Source: an uncultured Pseudoxanthomonas sp. (GTDB taxonomy: Bacteria > Pseudomonadota > Gammaproteobacteria > Xanthomonadales > Xanthomonadaceae). Taken from it: a DNA stretch of 53,702 nt. Where the stretch lies: assembly GCA_946886405.1 (NCBI GenBank), contig CAMPIO010000017.1:1-53702 (forward strand), read 5' to 3'. Shown here piece by piece: positions 15,892 to 23,679 of the stretch. The notes under the pieces were generated by a model. That model was given only the letters and a program-made list of their open reading frames with translations. It made no database searches and was not told the origin of the DNA. A program made the position numbers and the translations under genes. How positions within the stretch are numbered: the stretch's first letter is position 1; each line of letters opens with the position of its first letter.

Positions 15892-17171
15892 GCCGGCACC
15901 CGTGCGTCGTCGGCGATGGTCGTTGCGTCCGCGTGCTGCGCCTCGAGGGCTTTCACCAGCTCGTGCGCACTGCGGATGCCGTCCTCGTGGAAGCCCCAGC
16001 CCCAGTAGGCGCCGGCGAACCAGGTGCGCCGCTTCCCCTGGATCTCCGCCTTGCGCCGCTGCGCGGCGACCATCGCATGGTCGTAGACGGGATGGCGATA
16101 GTGCATGCGGCGGAGGATACGCGCGGGATCGATCGCGTCGCTGCGGTTGAGCGTCACCACGAACGGCTCCGGCGATTCGATGCCCTGCAGCAGGTTCATG
16201 CAGTAGCTCACCGTACAGGGGGCCGAGGGGTCGCGCGGCACGTGCGCATTCCATGCGGCCCACGCTTTGCGGCGACGGGGCAGCAGCCGCGCATCCGTGT
16301 GCAGCACGGTGTCGTTGGACTGGTAGCGGATGGCGCCCAGCACGCTGCGTTCGCTGGCGTCCGCGTCATGCAGCAGTCGCAGGGCATCGTCACTGTGGCA
16401 GGCCATCACCACGTGATCGAAGCGTTCGGTGCCGGTAGCGGTGACCACGTCCACCTGGTCCTCGCGCCGCAGGACCGCATGCACCGGCGTGGAGACACGC
16501 GCCTGCACGTTCCATCGGCGGCGCAGCGCGTCCACGTAAGTGGCCGAGCCCCCCGTCACCACACGCCATGGCTGACGCTCGCCGAGCGTCAGCATGTGGT
16601 GGTTGGCCATGAACTGGACCAGGTACCGCGCCGGAAAGGCGAGGATGCCCTGCGGCGGCGACGACCACAGGGCCGATGCCATCGGTACCAGGTGTTCGTC
16701 GCGGAACATCGTGCCGTAGCCGCCGGCCTGCAGGTAGTCGCCGAGCGTGGGGCCCGTGTCGTCGCCGGCAAGCAGCGCAGGGGCCTCGCGATAGAAGCGC
16801 GCCAGGTCGCGCAGCATGCCCAGGAAGCGCGGCGACACCAGATTCCGGCGCTGGCAGAACAGCGTGTCCAGTGAGGTGGCGTTGTATTCCACTCCGCTGC
16901 GCTCGCTGTGGACGGAGAAACTCATCGTCGTCGGCTGCGAGGCCACGCCGAGTTCACCGAACAAGCCGCACAGCAGCGGGTAGTGGTCGGGGTTGAACAC
17001 GATGAAGCCGCTGTCGATCCGGTACTCGTGACCGGCATGTTCGACGGTATGCGTGTGGGTATGCCCCCCCAGGTAGTCGTTCGCTTCGAACAGCACCACG
17101 TCGTGCCGTTGCGACAGCCACCACGCCGAGGCCAGCCCCGCGATACCGGATCCGATGACTGCGATGCGCAT
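15888..17171 (-). CDS. FAD-dependent oxidoreductase, amine-oxidase-like
   Basis: 427 aa. Rossmann FAD motif GSGIAG (7-12), Glu in VVLFEAN about 20 residues later, and the family's GGHTHTHTVE. C-terminal AGAYWGWGFHEDGIRSA is typical of the NAD(P)-binding/flavin amine oxidase proteins adjacent to DUF1365 and CFA genes. Homologues in the Rhodobacter ChrR regulon have been linked to modified (furan) fatty-acid synthesis. I infer desaturation or oxidation of a methylated acyl chain. It starts 2 nt after the desaturase stop codon, so the operon begins with that gene. Confidence 0.92.
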   Translation of the reverse strand: MRIAVIGSGIAGLASAWWLSQRHDVVLFEANDYLGGHTHTHTVEHAGHEYRIDSGFIVFNPDHYPLLCGLFGELGVASQPTTMSFSVHSERSGVEYNATSLDTLFCQRRNLVSPRFLGMLRDLARFYREAPALLAGDDTGPTLGDYLQAGGYGTMFRDEHLVPMASALWSSPPQGILAFPARYLVQFMANHHMLTLGERQPWRVVTGGSATYVDALRRRWNVQARVSTPVHAVLRREDQVDVVTATGTERFDHVVMACHSDDALRLLHDADASERSVLGAIRYQSNDTVLHTDARLLPRRRKAWAAWNAHVPRDPSAPCTVSYCMNLLQGIESPEPFVVTLNRSDAIDPARILRRMHYRHPVYDHAMVAAQRRKAEIQGKRRTWFAGAYWGWGFHEDGIRSAHELVKALEAQHADATTIADDARVPA

Positions 17172-17173
17172 GC

Positions 17174-18130
17174 TCAGCGCCTCGCCTTGGCCAGTACCCA
17201 GGCGGGCACGGGCTTGAGATCGCACACCAGGCCCAGCATCGCCATCACGCGCAGCCCATACCAGGTCAGGTCGATTTCCCACCATCGAAACCCCTGGCGC
17301 GCGCTGCCCGGGAAGAAGTGGTGGTTGTTGTGCCAGCCTTCGCCAAAGGTCAGCAGCGCCAGCCACAGGTTGTTGCGGCTGTCGTCGCGCGTGTCGAAGC
17401 GGCGGCGACCGAAGCGGTGCGCCAGCGAGTTGATGGTCACGGTGGCGTGGAACAGCACGACCGTCGAGATGAAGAACCCCCATACCAGCATCTGCCCGCC
17501 CGTCGTGCCGAGTTGCGGGGCCACGCGTTCCAGCAGTGCGCCGATGCCATACAGCGCGGCCGCCAGCAGGACCGGTACCACGGTGTCGTAGCGGTCCAGC
17601 CAGCGCAGCTCGGGGTAGCGCGCGAGGTCGGGAATGCGCGACCAGTCCGTGCGGAAGCCGCCGCGTGTCAGGAACCAGCCCGCATGGCTCCACCAGAATC
17701 CGTGCACGGCAGGGGAGTGCGGATCGGCGGTGGTATCGGCATGGCGATGGTGGTTGCGATGGTGCGCCGCCCACCACAAGGGTCCCCGCTGCACACTGGA
17801 CGCACCGATCAGCGCGAACACGAACTGCAGCACGCGCGAGGTGCGGAAGGTGCGGTGGGAGAAGTAGCGGTGGTAGAAGCCGGTGATGGCGAACATCCTC
17901 ACCGCGTACATCGCCGCGGCCACGACGACCGCGATCGGCGACACGCCGACCCACAGTACCGCGACGCAGGCCAGATGCAGGCCGATGAAAGGCACAGCGC
18001 GCAACCAGTCGATGCGGTCGCTGCGGTCTGTTTCATCATCGGGAGGCATCTGCGTGTCGAACCACCGCCGCAGGATCGACAAGGGACGTGTGGCCGGTGC
18101 GGGAGCAGGTGGTTCAGTGGCCGACATCAT
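17174..18130 (-). CDS. Acyl-CoA/phospholipid fatty acid desaturase
   Basis: 318 aa, integral membrane di-iron desaturase. All three histidine boxes are intact: HRYFSH (about 87-92), HHRNHH (123-128) and WHNNHH near the C-terminus, with about four membrane segments between. The family introduces a cis double bond at C9 of an acyl chain using O2. As first gene of the operon it would supply the substrate for the methyltransferases downstream. Two adjacent ATGs (18130, 18127) are possible starts; SD is weak. A sigma-E-type promoter lies 27 nt upstream. Confidence 0.93.
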   Translation of the reverse strand: MMSATEPPAPAPATRPLSILRRWFDTQMPPDDETDRSDRIDWLRAVPFIGLHLACVAVLWVGVSPIAVVVAAAMYAVRMFAITGFYHRYFSHRTFRTSRVLQFVFALIGASSVQRGPLWWAAHHRNHHRHADTTADPHSPAVHGFWWSHAGWFLTRGGFRTDWSRIPDLARYPELRWLDRYDTVVPVLLAAALYGIGALLERVAPQLGTTGGQMLVWGFFISTVVLFHATVTINSLAHRFGRRRFDTRDDSRNNLWLALLTFGEGWHNNHHFFPGSARQGFRWWEIDLTWYGLRVMAMLGLVCDLKPVPAWVLAKARR

Positions 18131-18157
18131 CAAGATCCGTGTTGCATCGCTGAGTGC

Positions 18158-18184
18158 TACGGGCGACGGCGCACATCGGATGCA
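18158..18184 (-). promoter_or_regulatory. Sigma-E (ECF) promoter of the lipid operon
   Basis: On the lower strand TGCATCC (18184-18178), 16 bp, then CGTA (18161-18158). The same elements at the same spacing occur before the sigma gene itself and before the divergent secreted-protein gene. The CGTA is 27 nt upstream of the desaturase ATG. This is the expected layout for an autoregulating ECF sigma factor with its targets. Confidence 0.82.
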
Positions 18185-18196
18185 CGAGGGCGTGCG

Positions 18197-18985
18197 TCAG
18201 TCGCCGCATCCGCGGACCAGGGGCGTGGCAAGCGCGGCCTGCAGCGCTTGCGTGCTGGCGGGCGCTGCGGGCGTGGGAAAGGCGATGCGTACGTCCTGGT
18301 GCCGGCCCTTGCCGTCGCGGATGGTGGCGATGCCGGCGAACTCCAGCAGGCGCTGGTCCGCGCTGGCGTACGTCAACTGCATCGTCGGGGCGACGAAGCC
18401 GTACCAGCGGTCCAGCTTCATCGACATGCGCTGGGCGGGAATGCCGTTCCAGCGCACGACGTCGCCGGGGTCCAGCTTCACCGGCATGAAGGCGAAGCGG
18501 CTGGGCAGCAGGAACGGCTGGGTGACGTCGCGGCCCGCGCGCAGGGTTTCCCAGTGCAGGCGCACGCTGGCGTCGAAGCCTGCGTCGATGACGGCGCCGG
18601 CCGGGACCGCCAGCGTGCGTTCCCTGGGGGGCGCACCCGCCGCTTCCCTGACATAGACCACCCGGCCGCGCTCGCTGCTGCGTACTCCCTCCCGGTAGCC
18701 ATCGCGCGCATCCTCGAAATCGAAGTCCGGCGCCTGTGCGGTCGCACGGTCCACCACCGTCTTGCGTGCGAACGCACGCCCATCGGGGCAGCGGTAGAGC
18801 ACCAGGCGCCGGTCCGCACCCGCCTGCCGGTAGCGCCAGTGCGATTCGCGGTAAAGCACGGCGTCTCCCTGCCGGGCGTAGGCCGTCGCCTCCTGGCGGA
18901 ACACCTCCGTGTTCGCGCCTGCGAGCGGGCTGGACAACATCAGGGCGGTCAGCAGGGGCAGGGCGGAAGGCGTGCGGTCGGTCAT
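18197..18985 (-). CDS. Secreted protein of unknown function in the ChrR regulon
   Basis: 262 aa with a cleavable signal peptide (cleavage about SPLAGA-NT). No family recognised with certainty. The mature chain is rich in charged and aromatic residues (VLYRESHWRYRQAG, RLVLYRCPDG) and seems beta-rich, with cysteines in YRCPDG and near the C-terminus (RGCGD) that could pair. It lies between the sigma gene and the desaturase operon and has its own sigma-E-type promoter 32 nt upstream. This suggests a periplasmic component of the same stress response, perhaps a lipid or quinone handling protein, but that is inference. Confidence 0.8.
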   Translation of the reverse strand: MTDRTPSALPLLTALMLSSPLAGANTEVFRQEATAYARQGDAVLYRESHWRYRQAGADRRLVLYRCPDGRAFARKTVVDRATAQAPDFDFEDARDGYREGVRSSERGRVVYVREAAGAPPRERTLAVPAGAVIDAGFDASVRLHWETLRAGRDVTQPFLLPSRFAFMPVKLDPGDVVRWNGIPAQRMSMKLDRWYGFVAPTMQLTYASADQRLLEFAGIATIRDGKGRHQDVRIAFPTPAAPASTQALQAALATPLVRGCGD

Positions 18986-19017
18986 GTCGTATGCCGGTCA
19001 GGGGGTGGTCGGGCTCA

Positions 19018-19044
19018 TACGCGCGGCGGCGCCGGACGGATGCC
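19018..19044 (-). promoter_or_regulatory. Sigma-E (ECF) promoter of the secreted-protein gene
   Basis: On the lower strand GGCATCC (19044-19038), 16 bp, CGTA (19021-19018). It matches the sigma-gene promoter in six of seven -35 positions and all of the -10 core at the identical spacing. Back to back with that promoter, the two -35 elements lie 20 bp apart. Confidence 0.78.
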
Positions 19045-19064
19045 GGGTCTGCTGGCGCGGGCAC

Positions 19065-19091
19065 TGCATCCGAACGCCGGTCATCTTCGTA
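19065..19091 (+). promoter_or_regulatory. Autoregulated sigma-E (ECF) promoter of rpoE-chrR
   Basis: TGCATCC (19065-19071), 16 bp, CGTA (19088-19091), 38 nt before the sigma ATG. It shares TGCATCCGA and CGTAG with the desaturase-operon promoter. This implies the sigma factor transcribes its own gene. Confidence 0.82.
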
Positions 19092-19129
19092 GAGAGCGTC
19101 ATCACGAACCCAGCGGGACCTGGCATACC

Positions 19130-19756
19130 ATGCCCACCGACTTCACAAGGAGACCGTCGCCCCTGCGGGTGGCAAGTCCGGTGTCTACCCCCACGACCGT
19201 TCCACGCGACGTCCAGGACTGGACCGGCGACATGCTCGCCGTCGCCAGGCAGCGCGACCGCGCCAGTTTCATGCGTCTGTACGATCACTTCATGCCGCGC
19301 CTTTGCCTGTATCTGCGCGGCCTTGGCAGCCCTGAGGCCGTGGCCGAGGAGCTGTCGCAGGAAGCCCTGTTGCGTCTGTGGCAGCGCGCGTCGATGTACG
19401 ACCCGCAGCAGGGCGCCGTGTCCACCTGGCTGTTCCGCATCGGCCGCAATCTGCATATCGACCGCGTGCGGCGCGAGCCGGGCTGGGTGCAGATCCTGGA
19501 AGATGCGGGTCCGGCCGTCGATGAGGAACTGGCGCGCCCGTTCAGTTCGGCCGAGGACCATGCCGAGCACGCCCACCTGCAGCGCCGCATCGAGGAATTG
19601 CCCCCCGTGCAGGCGCGCCTGATGCGCATGTCCTACTTCGAGGCCAAGAGCCACCAGGAGATCGCCGACGAGTTGCAGATGCCGCTCGGCACCGTGAAGT
19701 CGCACCTGCGCCGCGCTTTCCTGCGGTTGCAGGGTCAAGTACGAGGTCAGTCGTGA
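19130..19756 (+). CDS. rpoE: ECF sigma factor, RpoE/ChrR-controlled (ECF11-type)
   Basis: 208 aa. Region 2 (about 40-105) reads RLYDHFMPRLCLYLRGLG...VAEELSQEALLRLW, followed by STWLFRIGRNLHIDRVRRE. Region 4 (about 155-205) reads PPVQARLMRMSYFEAKSHQE with a TVKSHLRRAFLRL helix-turn-helix. Pairing with a ChrR-type anti-sigma factor places it with RpoE of Rhodobacter sphaeroides, which responds to singlet oxygen and organic peroxides. The start at 19130 is the first ATG after the promoter; a later ATG at 19234 is less likely because it cuts into region 2. Stop overlaps the chrR start (GTGA). Confidence 0.93.
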   Translation: MPTDFTRRPSPLRVASPVSTPTTVPRDVQDWTGDMLAVARQRDRASFMRLYDHFMPRLCLYLRGLGSPEAVAEELSQEALLRLWQRASMYDPQQGAVSTWLFRIGRNLHIDRVRREPGWVQILEDAGPAVDEELARPFSSAEDHAEHAHLQRRIEELPPVQARLMRMSYFEAKSHQEIADELQMPLGTVKSHLRRAFLRLQGQVRGQS

Positions 19757-20424
19757 ACCCGCACCATCATCTCGATCCTTCCACCGTGGTCAGCTATGCC
19801 GCCGGCGCCCTGGCGGTCGAAGTGGCGACCGTGGCCGCCACCCACCTGGAGACCTGCGCGCACTGCCGCGCGCGCGTGATTGAAGCCGAGCGCGTCGGTG
19901 GCCACCTGCTCGAGCAGCAGCAGCCCGCGATGGTCGACACCGCGCGCCTTGCCGGCCTGCGGACATCGATCCTCGACCGGCTGGACGAGGCGCCCGCGCC
20001 CGCATCGGCACGCGTGCCGCGCGCTGCGCCGTACGAAGACGACGACCGGTTGCCGGCACCGCTGCACCCGTATTTCGGCACCTCCTATCGCGCCTTGAAG
20101 TGGCGCTGGATGGCACCCGGCGTCCACTGCATCCGCGCGCCCAACACGAAGACCGGCACGTTGCTGATGCTGAAGATCGGTCCCGGCCGCAGCATGCCGG
20201 TGCACAGCCATGGCGGCACCGAGCTGACCCAGATCCTGCGTGGCGCCTACCACGACGCACTGGGCCAGTTCGCGCCCGGCGACGTGGCCGATCTCGACAG
20301 TGACGTCGAACACCAGCCGGTCACCGTGCCCGGCACCGCCTGCATCTGCGTGTCGGCCCTCGACGCGCCGCTGCGCTTTCCGGGTTGGCTGGCGCAGCGA
20401 TTGCAGCCGTTGTTCAAGCTGTAG
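19753..20424 (+). CDS. chrR: ChrR-type zinc anti-sigma factor with cupin domain
   Basis: 223 aa from GTG 19753, overlapping the sigma stop by 4 bp. The N-terminal anti-sigma domain has zinc ligands His6, His31, Cys35, Cys38 (HLETCAHC), the same numbers as R. sphaeroides ChrR. The C-terminal cupin carries a second metal set, His151, His153 (VHSHGG), Glu157 and His187, matching the ChrR ligands His141, His143, Glu147 and His177 with a shift of ten. ChrR holds its sigma factor until singlet oxygen triggers release and proteolysis. All eight expected ligands are present, so the switch should be functional. Confidence 0.95.
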   Translation: MNPHHHLDPSTVVSYAAGALAVEVATVAATHLETCAHCRARVIEAERVGGHLLEQQQPAMVDTARLAGLRTSILDRLDEAPAPASARVPRAAPYEDDDRLPAPLHPYFGTSYRALKWRWMAPGVHCIRAPNTKTGTLLMLKIGPGRSMPVHSHGGTELTQILRGAYHDALGQFAPGDVADLDSDVEHQPVTVPGTACICVSALDAPLRFPGWLAQRLQPLFKL

Positions 20425-20436
20425 CGTCGCCGTGGC

Positions 20437-20985
20437 TCAGGACGACGCGCGTTGCTGCCGCAGCAGTCCGGCGATCTCGTCGAGACGCTCGCGGATCGCT
20501 TCCAGCGTGTCCTGTGACGGCGACGCGGCGGGCATGGCGGTCGCGTGACGCACGCGCAGCCGCTCCCGGCGCGCGAGGATCTCGTCGCGCAGGGCGTGGG
20601 CGTCGACGATGCCGACCAGTTGCATGGTGTGCGCCTGTCCCGGGCTCTGGCCCGCGGTTTCCACCCGCAGGATGCTCAGGTGGTACAGGCGCAGGATCGG
20701 GCCTTCGATGAAGGTCACGTCCTGGATGTTCTCCAACGGAATGGTCTTCTCGACACGAAAGAGGATGCCCTTGCGGAACTGCAGCGTGCGGTCGTCGAGC
20801 GTGCATCCGAGCCGTGCGAAGTAATGGCGCGCCCACCACTGGCCGGGTCCCGGCAGCCACAGCAGGATCAGCGGCGCACCGACCACGCTGATCAGCAGGT
20901 ACCACGCCACCATCGCCACCAGATAAGCGCGTATCAACGGATTGAAGGAGGCTTCCAACGGGGGCGACGCGTGCGTGGACGACAT
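20437..20985 (-). CDS. PH-domain (bPH2) membrane protein
   Basis: 182 aa with an N-terminal membrane hairpin (about 17-50: YLVAMVAWYLLISVVG, then APLILLWLP) and a bacterial PH-like domain (about 55-150) with the motif FRKGILFRVEKTIPLENIQD typical of YdbS/YdbT-type proteins. A C-terminal cytoplasmic helix (DTLEAIRERLDEIAGLL) could be a coiled coil. Function of the family is poorly defined. Convergent with chrR across an 11-bp gap and divergent from the radical-SAM gene. Confidence 0.88.
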   Translation of the reverse strand: MSSTHASPPLEASFNPLIRAYLVAMVAWYLLISVVGAPLILLWLPGPGQWWARHYFARLGCTLDDRTLQFRKGILFRVEKTIPLENIQDVTFIEGPILRLYHLSILRVETAGQSPGQAHTMQLVGIVDAHALRDEILARRERLRVRHATAMPAASPSQDTLEAIRERLDEIAGLLRQQRASS

Positions 20986-21170
20986 GGGCGGCTCCGGATG
21001 AAGGCGCGCATTCTGGCACGGGCTGCGCAGGTGCGCGTGCCGAACGCGCCGTTCGCGCGGCGCCTGATTGCGGACGGCAGCCGGGTGATGCTGCCCTCGT
21101 CGTGCGGCGGCATGCGCATGCCTCCTGTCGAGCGCCAGGTGCCGTCTCACGTCCTGCACGCTTGTCCGGC

Positions 21171-21176
21171 TACGAT
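21171..21176 (+). promoter_or_regulatory. -10 hexamer, probable leaderless start
   Basis: TACGAT ends exactly six bases before ATG 21183, so transcription should begin at or next to the A of the start codon. No Shine-Dalgarno sequence is present. The -35 region is not conspicuous. Confidence 0.6.
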
Positions 21177-21182
21177 TCGCCC

Positions 21183-22433
21183 ATGCAGTTGAAAGACAAG
21201 CTCGCGATCCTCGCCGATGCGGCCAAGTACGACGCGTCATGCGCGTCCAGCGGCGCGGGCAAGCGGCATTCGCTGGGCAAGGGTGGCATCGGCAGCACCG
21301 AGGGCATGGGCATCTGCCATTCGTACACGCCCGACGGGCGATGCGTGTCGCTGCTGAAGATCCTGCTGACCAATTTCTGCATCTACGACTGCGCGTACTG
21401 CGTGAATCGCGTGTCCAGCAACGTGCCGCGTGCGCGGTTCGCCACCGCGGAGGTCGTGCGGCTGACGCTGGAGTTCTACAAGCGCAACTACATCGAGGGC
21501 CTGTTCCTTTCCAGCGGCATCATCCGCAACGGTGACTACACCATGGAGCAGATGGTGGAAGTGGCGCGCAGCCTGCGCGAGGATCATCGCTTCGCCGGCT
21601 ACATCCACCTGAAGACCATTCCGGAGGCGTCACCGGAACTTCTGGCCGCCGCGGGCCGCTATGCCGACCGCCTGAGCATCAATGTCGAACTGCCTACCGA
21701 GGCGGGCTTGAAGCAACTGGCGCCGCAGAAGCAAGCGCAAGGCATCCGCGATGCGATGGGCGAACTGCACTGGCGTATCCAGGCGGCGAAGCCCGACAGG
21801 AAGGAGGCGCAGCCGAAGCGCAAGCGGCCACCGAAATTCGCACCGGCGGGGCAGAGTACGCAGATGATCGTCGGCGCGGATGCCGCCGATGATCGCGCCA
21901 TCCTGACCAGCAGCGATGCCCTGTACCGCCAGTTCCGCATGCGCCGCGTGTACTACTCCGCCTTCAGTCCCATCCCGGATGCGTCCACCCAGCTGCCGCT
22001 GCGCGCGCCGCCGCTCTTGCGCGAACACCGCCTGTACCAGGCCGACTGGCTGTTGCGCTTCTACGGCTTCGACGTGAAGGAGATCGTCGACGACACCGGA
22101 TCGCAGGACGGCATGCTGGACCTGGACATCGATCCGAAGCTGGCGTGGGCGTTGCGGCATCCGGACCGTTTTCCGGTGGATCTCAATACCGCGCCGCGCG
22201 AGATGCTGCTGCGCGTACCGGGGCTGGGCGCACGCAACGTGCAGCGCATCGTCGATTCCCGGCAGCACGGCAGACTGCGCGTGGCGGACCTCGCGCGCCT
22301 GCGTGCGCCGTTGCAGAAGCTGTTGCCGTTCGTGGTGTTGCTCGACCATCACCCGCGCCAGCGCCTGGATGATCCGCTGCGGCTGCGCCGCGAACTGGCG
22401 CCGGCGCCGCGCCAGGCCGACCTGTTCGGCTGA
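21183..22433 (+). CDS. Putative DNA modification/repair radical SAM protein
   Basis: 416 aa. Radical SAM cluster motif CIYDCAYC (CxxxCxxC) at about 69-76, preceded by GKGGIGSTEGMGICHSYTPD, typical of the TIGR03916-type family annotated as DNA modification/repair radical SAM proteins. A C-terminal helix-hairpin-helix-like segment (LNTAPREMLLRVPGLGARNV, about 340-360) would contact DNA. The ATG at 21183 follows a -10 box by six bases. The next gene, 8 bp downstream, encodes the partner that always accompanies this family. The reaction is not established. Confidence 0.9.
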   Translation: MQLKDKLAILADAAKYDASCASSGAGKRHSLGKGGIGSTEGMGICHSYTPDGRCVSLLKILLTNFCIYDCAYCVNRVSSNVPRARFATAEVVRLTLEFYKRNYIEGLFLSSGIIRNGDYTMEQMVEVARSLREDHRFAGYIHLKTIPEASPELLAAAGRYADRLSINVELPTEAGLKQLAPQKQAQGIRDAMGELHWRIQAAKPDRKEAQPKRKRPPKFAPAGQSTQMIVGADAADDRAILTSSDALYRQFRMRRVYYSAFSPIPDASTQLPLRAPPLLREHRLYQADWLLRFYGFDVKEIVDDTGSQDGMLDLDIDPKLAWALRHPDRFPVDLNTAPREMLLRVPGLGARNVQRIVDSRQHGRLRVADLARLRAPLQKLLPFVVLLDHHPRQRLDDPLRLRRELAPAPRQADLFG

Positions 22434-22441
22434 GCCCGGCC

Positions 22442-23266
22442 ATGTTCCGTGCCACGGTGACCCCTGCGTGGGACCTGGATGGCTGGCGGACGCAGGCGCG
22501 TCACGCCTGGGAAGCCGCGCTGCCGCCGGAAACGGTGGAGTGGCAGGCCGATGCGCAGGGCGGATTGTTGGCGGCTGCTGCGGTGACGGATCAGCCCGCG
22601 TCTCGCAAGGGCTTATCGGTGCCTGCGGAGTTCATGGGGTTTGCAGCGTCGGTGCTCTGTCACCGCGATGCAGGCAGGCACGCGCTGCTGTACCGCCTGT
22701 TGTGGAGGATCGGCAACGGCGAGCGAGCGCTGCTCGACCGCGCCACCGACGCCGACGTGCACCGCGCGACCCGGTGGGGGCAGGCGGTACGCCGCGACAC
22801 CCACAAGATGAAGGCCTTCGTCCGTTTCCGGCAGGTGGAAGGCGAAGACAACACCTATATCGCCTGGTTCGAACCCGACCACTTCATCGTCGACCGTGTC
22901 GCCCCGTTCTTCATGCGCCGCTTCGCCGGCATGCGCTGGGCCATCCTCACGCCTTACCGCAGCGTGCAGTGGGATGGTGCGCAGTTGTGGGCGGGCGAGG
23001 GTGCTCAACGCAGCGATGCGCCGGCCGACGACGCCGAAGACACGCTGTGGCGCACCTACTACGCCAACATCTTCAATCCCGCGCGGCTCAACACGCGGAT
23101 GATGCGGCAGGAAATGCCGCAGAAGTACTGGAAGCACCTGCCGGAGGCGCACCTGCTGCCCGACCTGGTCCGCGAAGCGGGACGGCGCGTGCGCGAGATG
23201 GATGAGCGTGAGGCGCAGGCGCCGCGTCGACGGATCCCCGGTCGCCCGCGTCCGCAGGACGACTGA
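22442..23266 (+). CDS. TIGR03915-type DNA metabolism protein
   Basis: 274 aa, the partner of the radical SAM protein above. Recognisable motifs: AFVRFRQVE near the middle, then YIAWFEPDHFIVDRVAPFF and the C-terminal PQKYWKHLPEA. In other bacteria this domain is fused to a UdgX-type uracil-DNA glycosylase, which supports a role in DNA repair or base modification. Here it stands alone, without the glycosylase. It starts 8 bp after the radical SAM stop and stops 1 bp from the convergent GFA gene. Confidence 0.88.
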   Translation: MFRATVTPAWDLDGWRTQARHAWEAALPPETVEWQADAQGGLLAAAAVTDQPASRKGLSVPAEFMGFAASVLCHRDAGRHALLYRLLWRIGNGERALLDRATDADVHRATRWGQAVRRDTHKMKAFVRFRQVEGEDNTYIAWFEPDHFIVDRVAPFFMRRFAGMRWAILTPYRSVQWDGAQLWAGEGAQRSDAPADDAEDTLWRTYYANIFNPARLNTRMMRQEMPQKYWKHLPEAHLLPDLVREAGRRVREMDEREAQAPRRRIPGRPRPQDD

Positions 23267-23267
23267 C

Positions 23268-23669
23268 TTACGGTTGTCGCGGGAACGCCTGCAGCGTGGG
23301 ATCGATCGTCGCCCACGCCGGCGCCGAGTCGGTCCAGATGACGGTGGTCGGCACGATGCCGCTGGCATCGTCGAGCGTGCCGACGCGGATCACCATGCGT
23401 CCGGTGTTCTCGCGCGCCTCGCTGAACATCGGCGTGCCGCAACGTGGGCAGAATGAGCGACGCATGTGGTTGCCGCTGTCCGCAACGCTGTCCCAACCCT
23501 CCAGTTCACCGTCCACCCGCAGGGCATCGCGCAGGACGAGGATGTTCACCGCCGCATTGCCCGTGGTCCAGTACTGGCAGTCGCGGCACCAGCACAGCCG
23601 AACGGCGATCGGCGCCGCGTCGAGGGTGTAGCGCACCGCGCCGCATCGGCAACCGCCTGTCCGGGTCAT
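23268..23669 (-). CDS. GFA-family (glutathione-dependent formaldehyde-activating-like) protein
   Basis: 133 aa with the zinc-binding cysteines of the GFA fold: GGCRCGAVRY (Cys7, Cys9), CWCRDCQ (Cys26, Cys28, Cys31) and FCPRCGTPMF (about Cys74, Cys77). Most members have no proven glutathione or formaldehyde role. AAGGA precedes ATG 23669. The upstream extension of the frame carries no similarity. Confidence 0.93.
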   Translation of the reverse strand: MTRTGGCRCGAVRYTLDAAPIAVRLCWCRDCQYWTTGNAAVNILVLRDALRVDGELEGWDSVADSGNHMRRSFCPRCGTPMFSEARENTGRMVIRVGTLDDASGIVPTTVIWTDSAPAWATIDPTLQAFPRQP

Positions 23670-23679
23670 GTGGGTTCCT

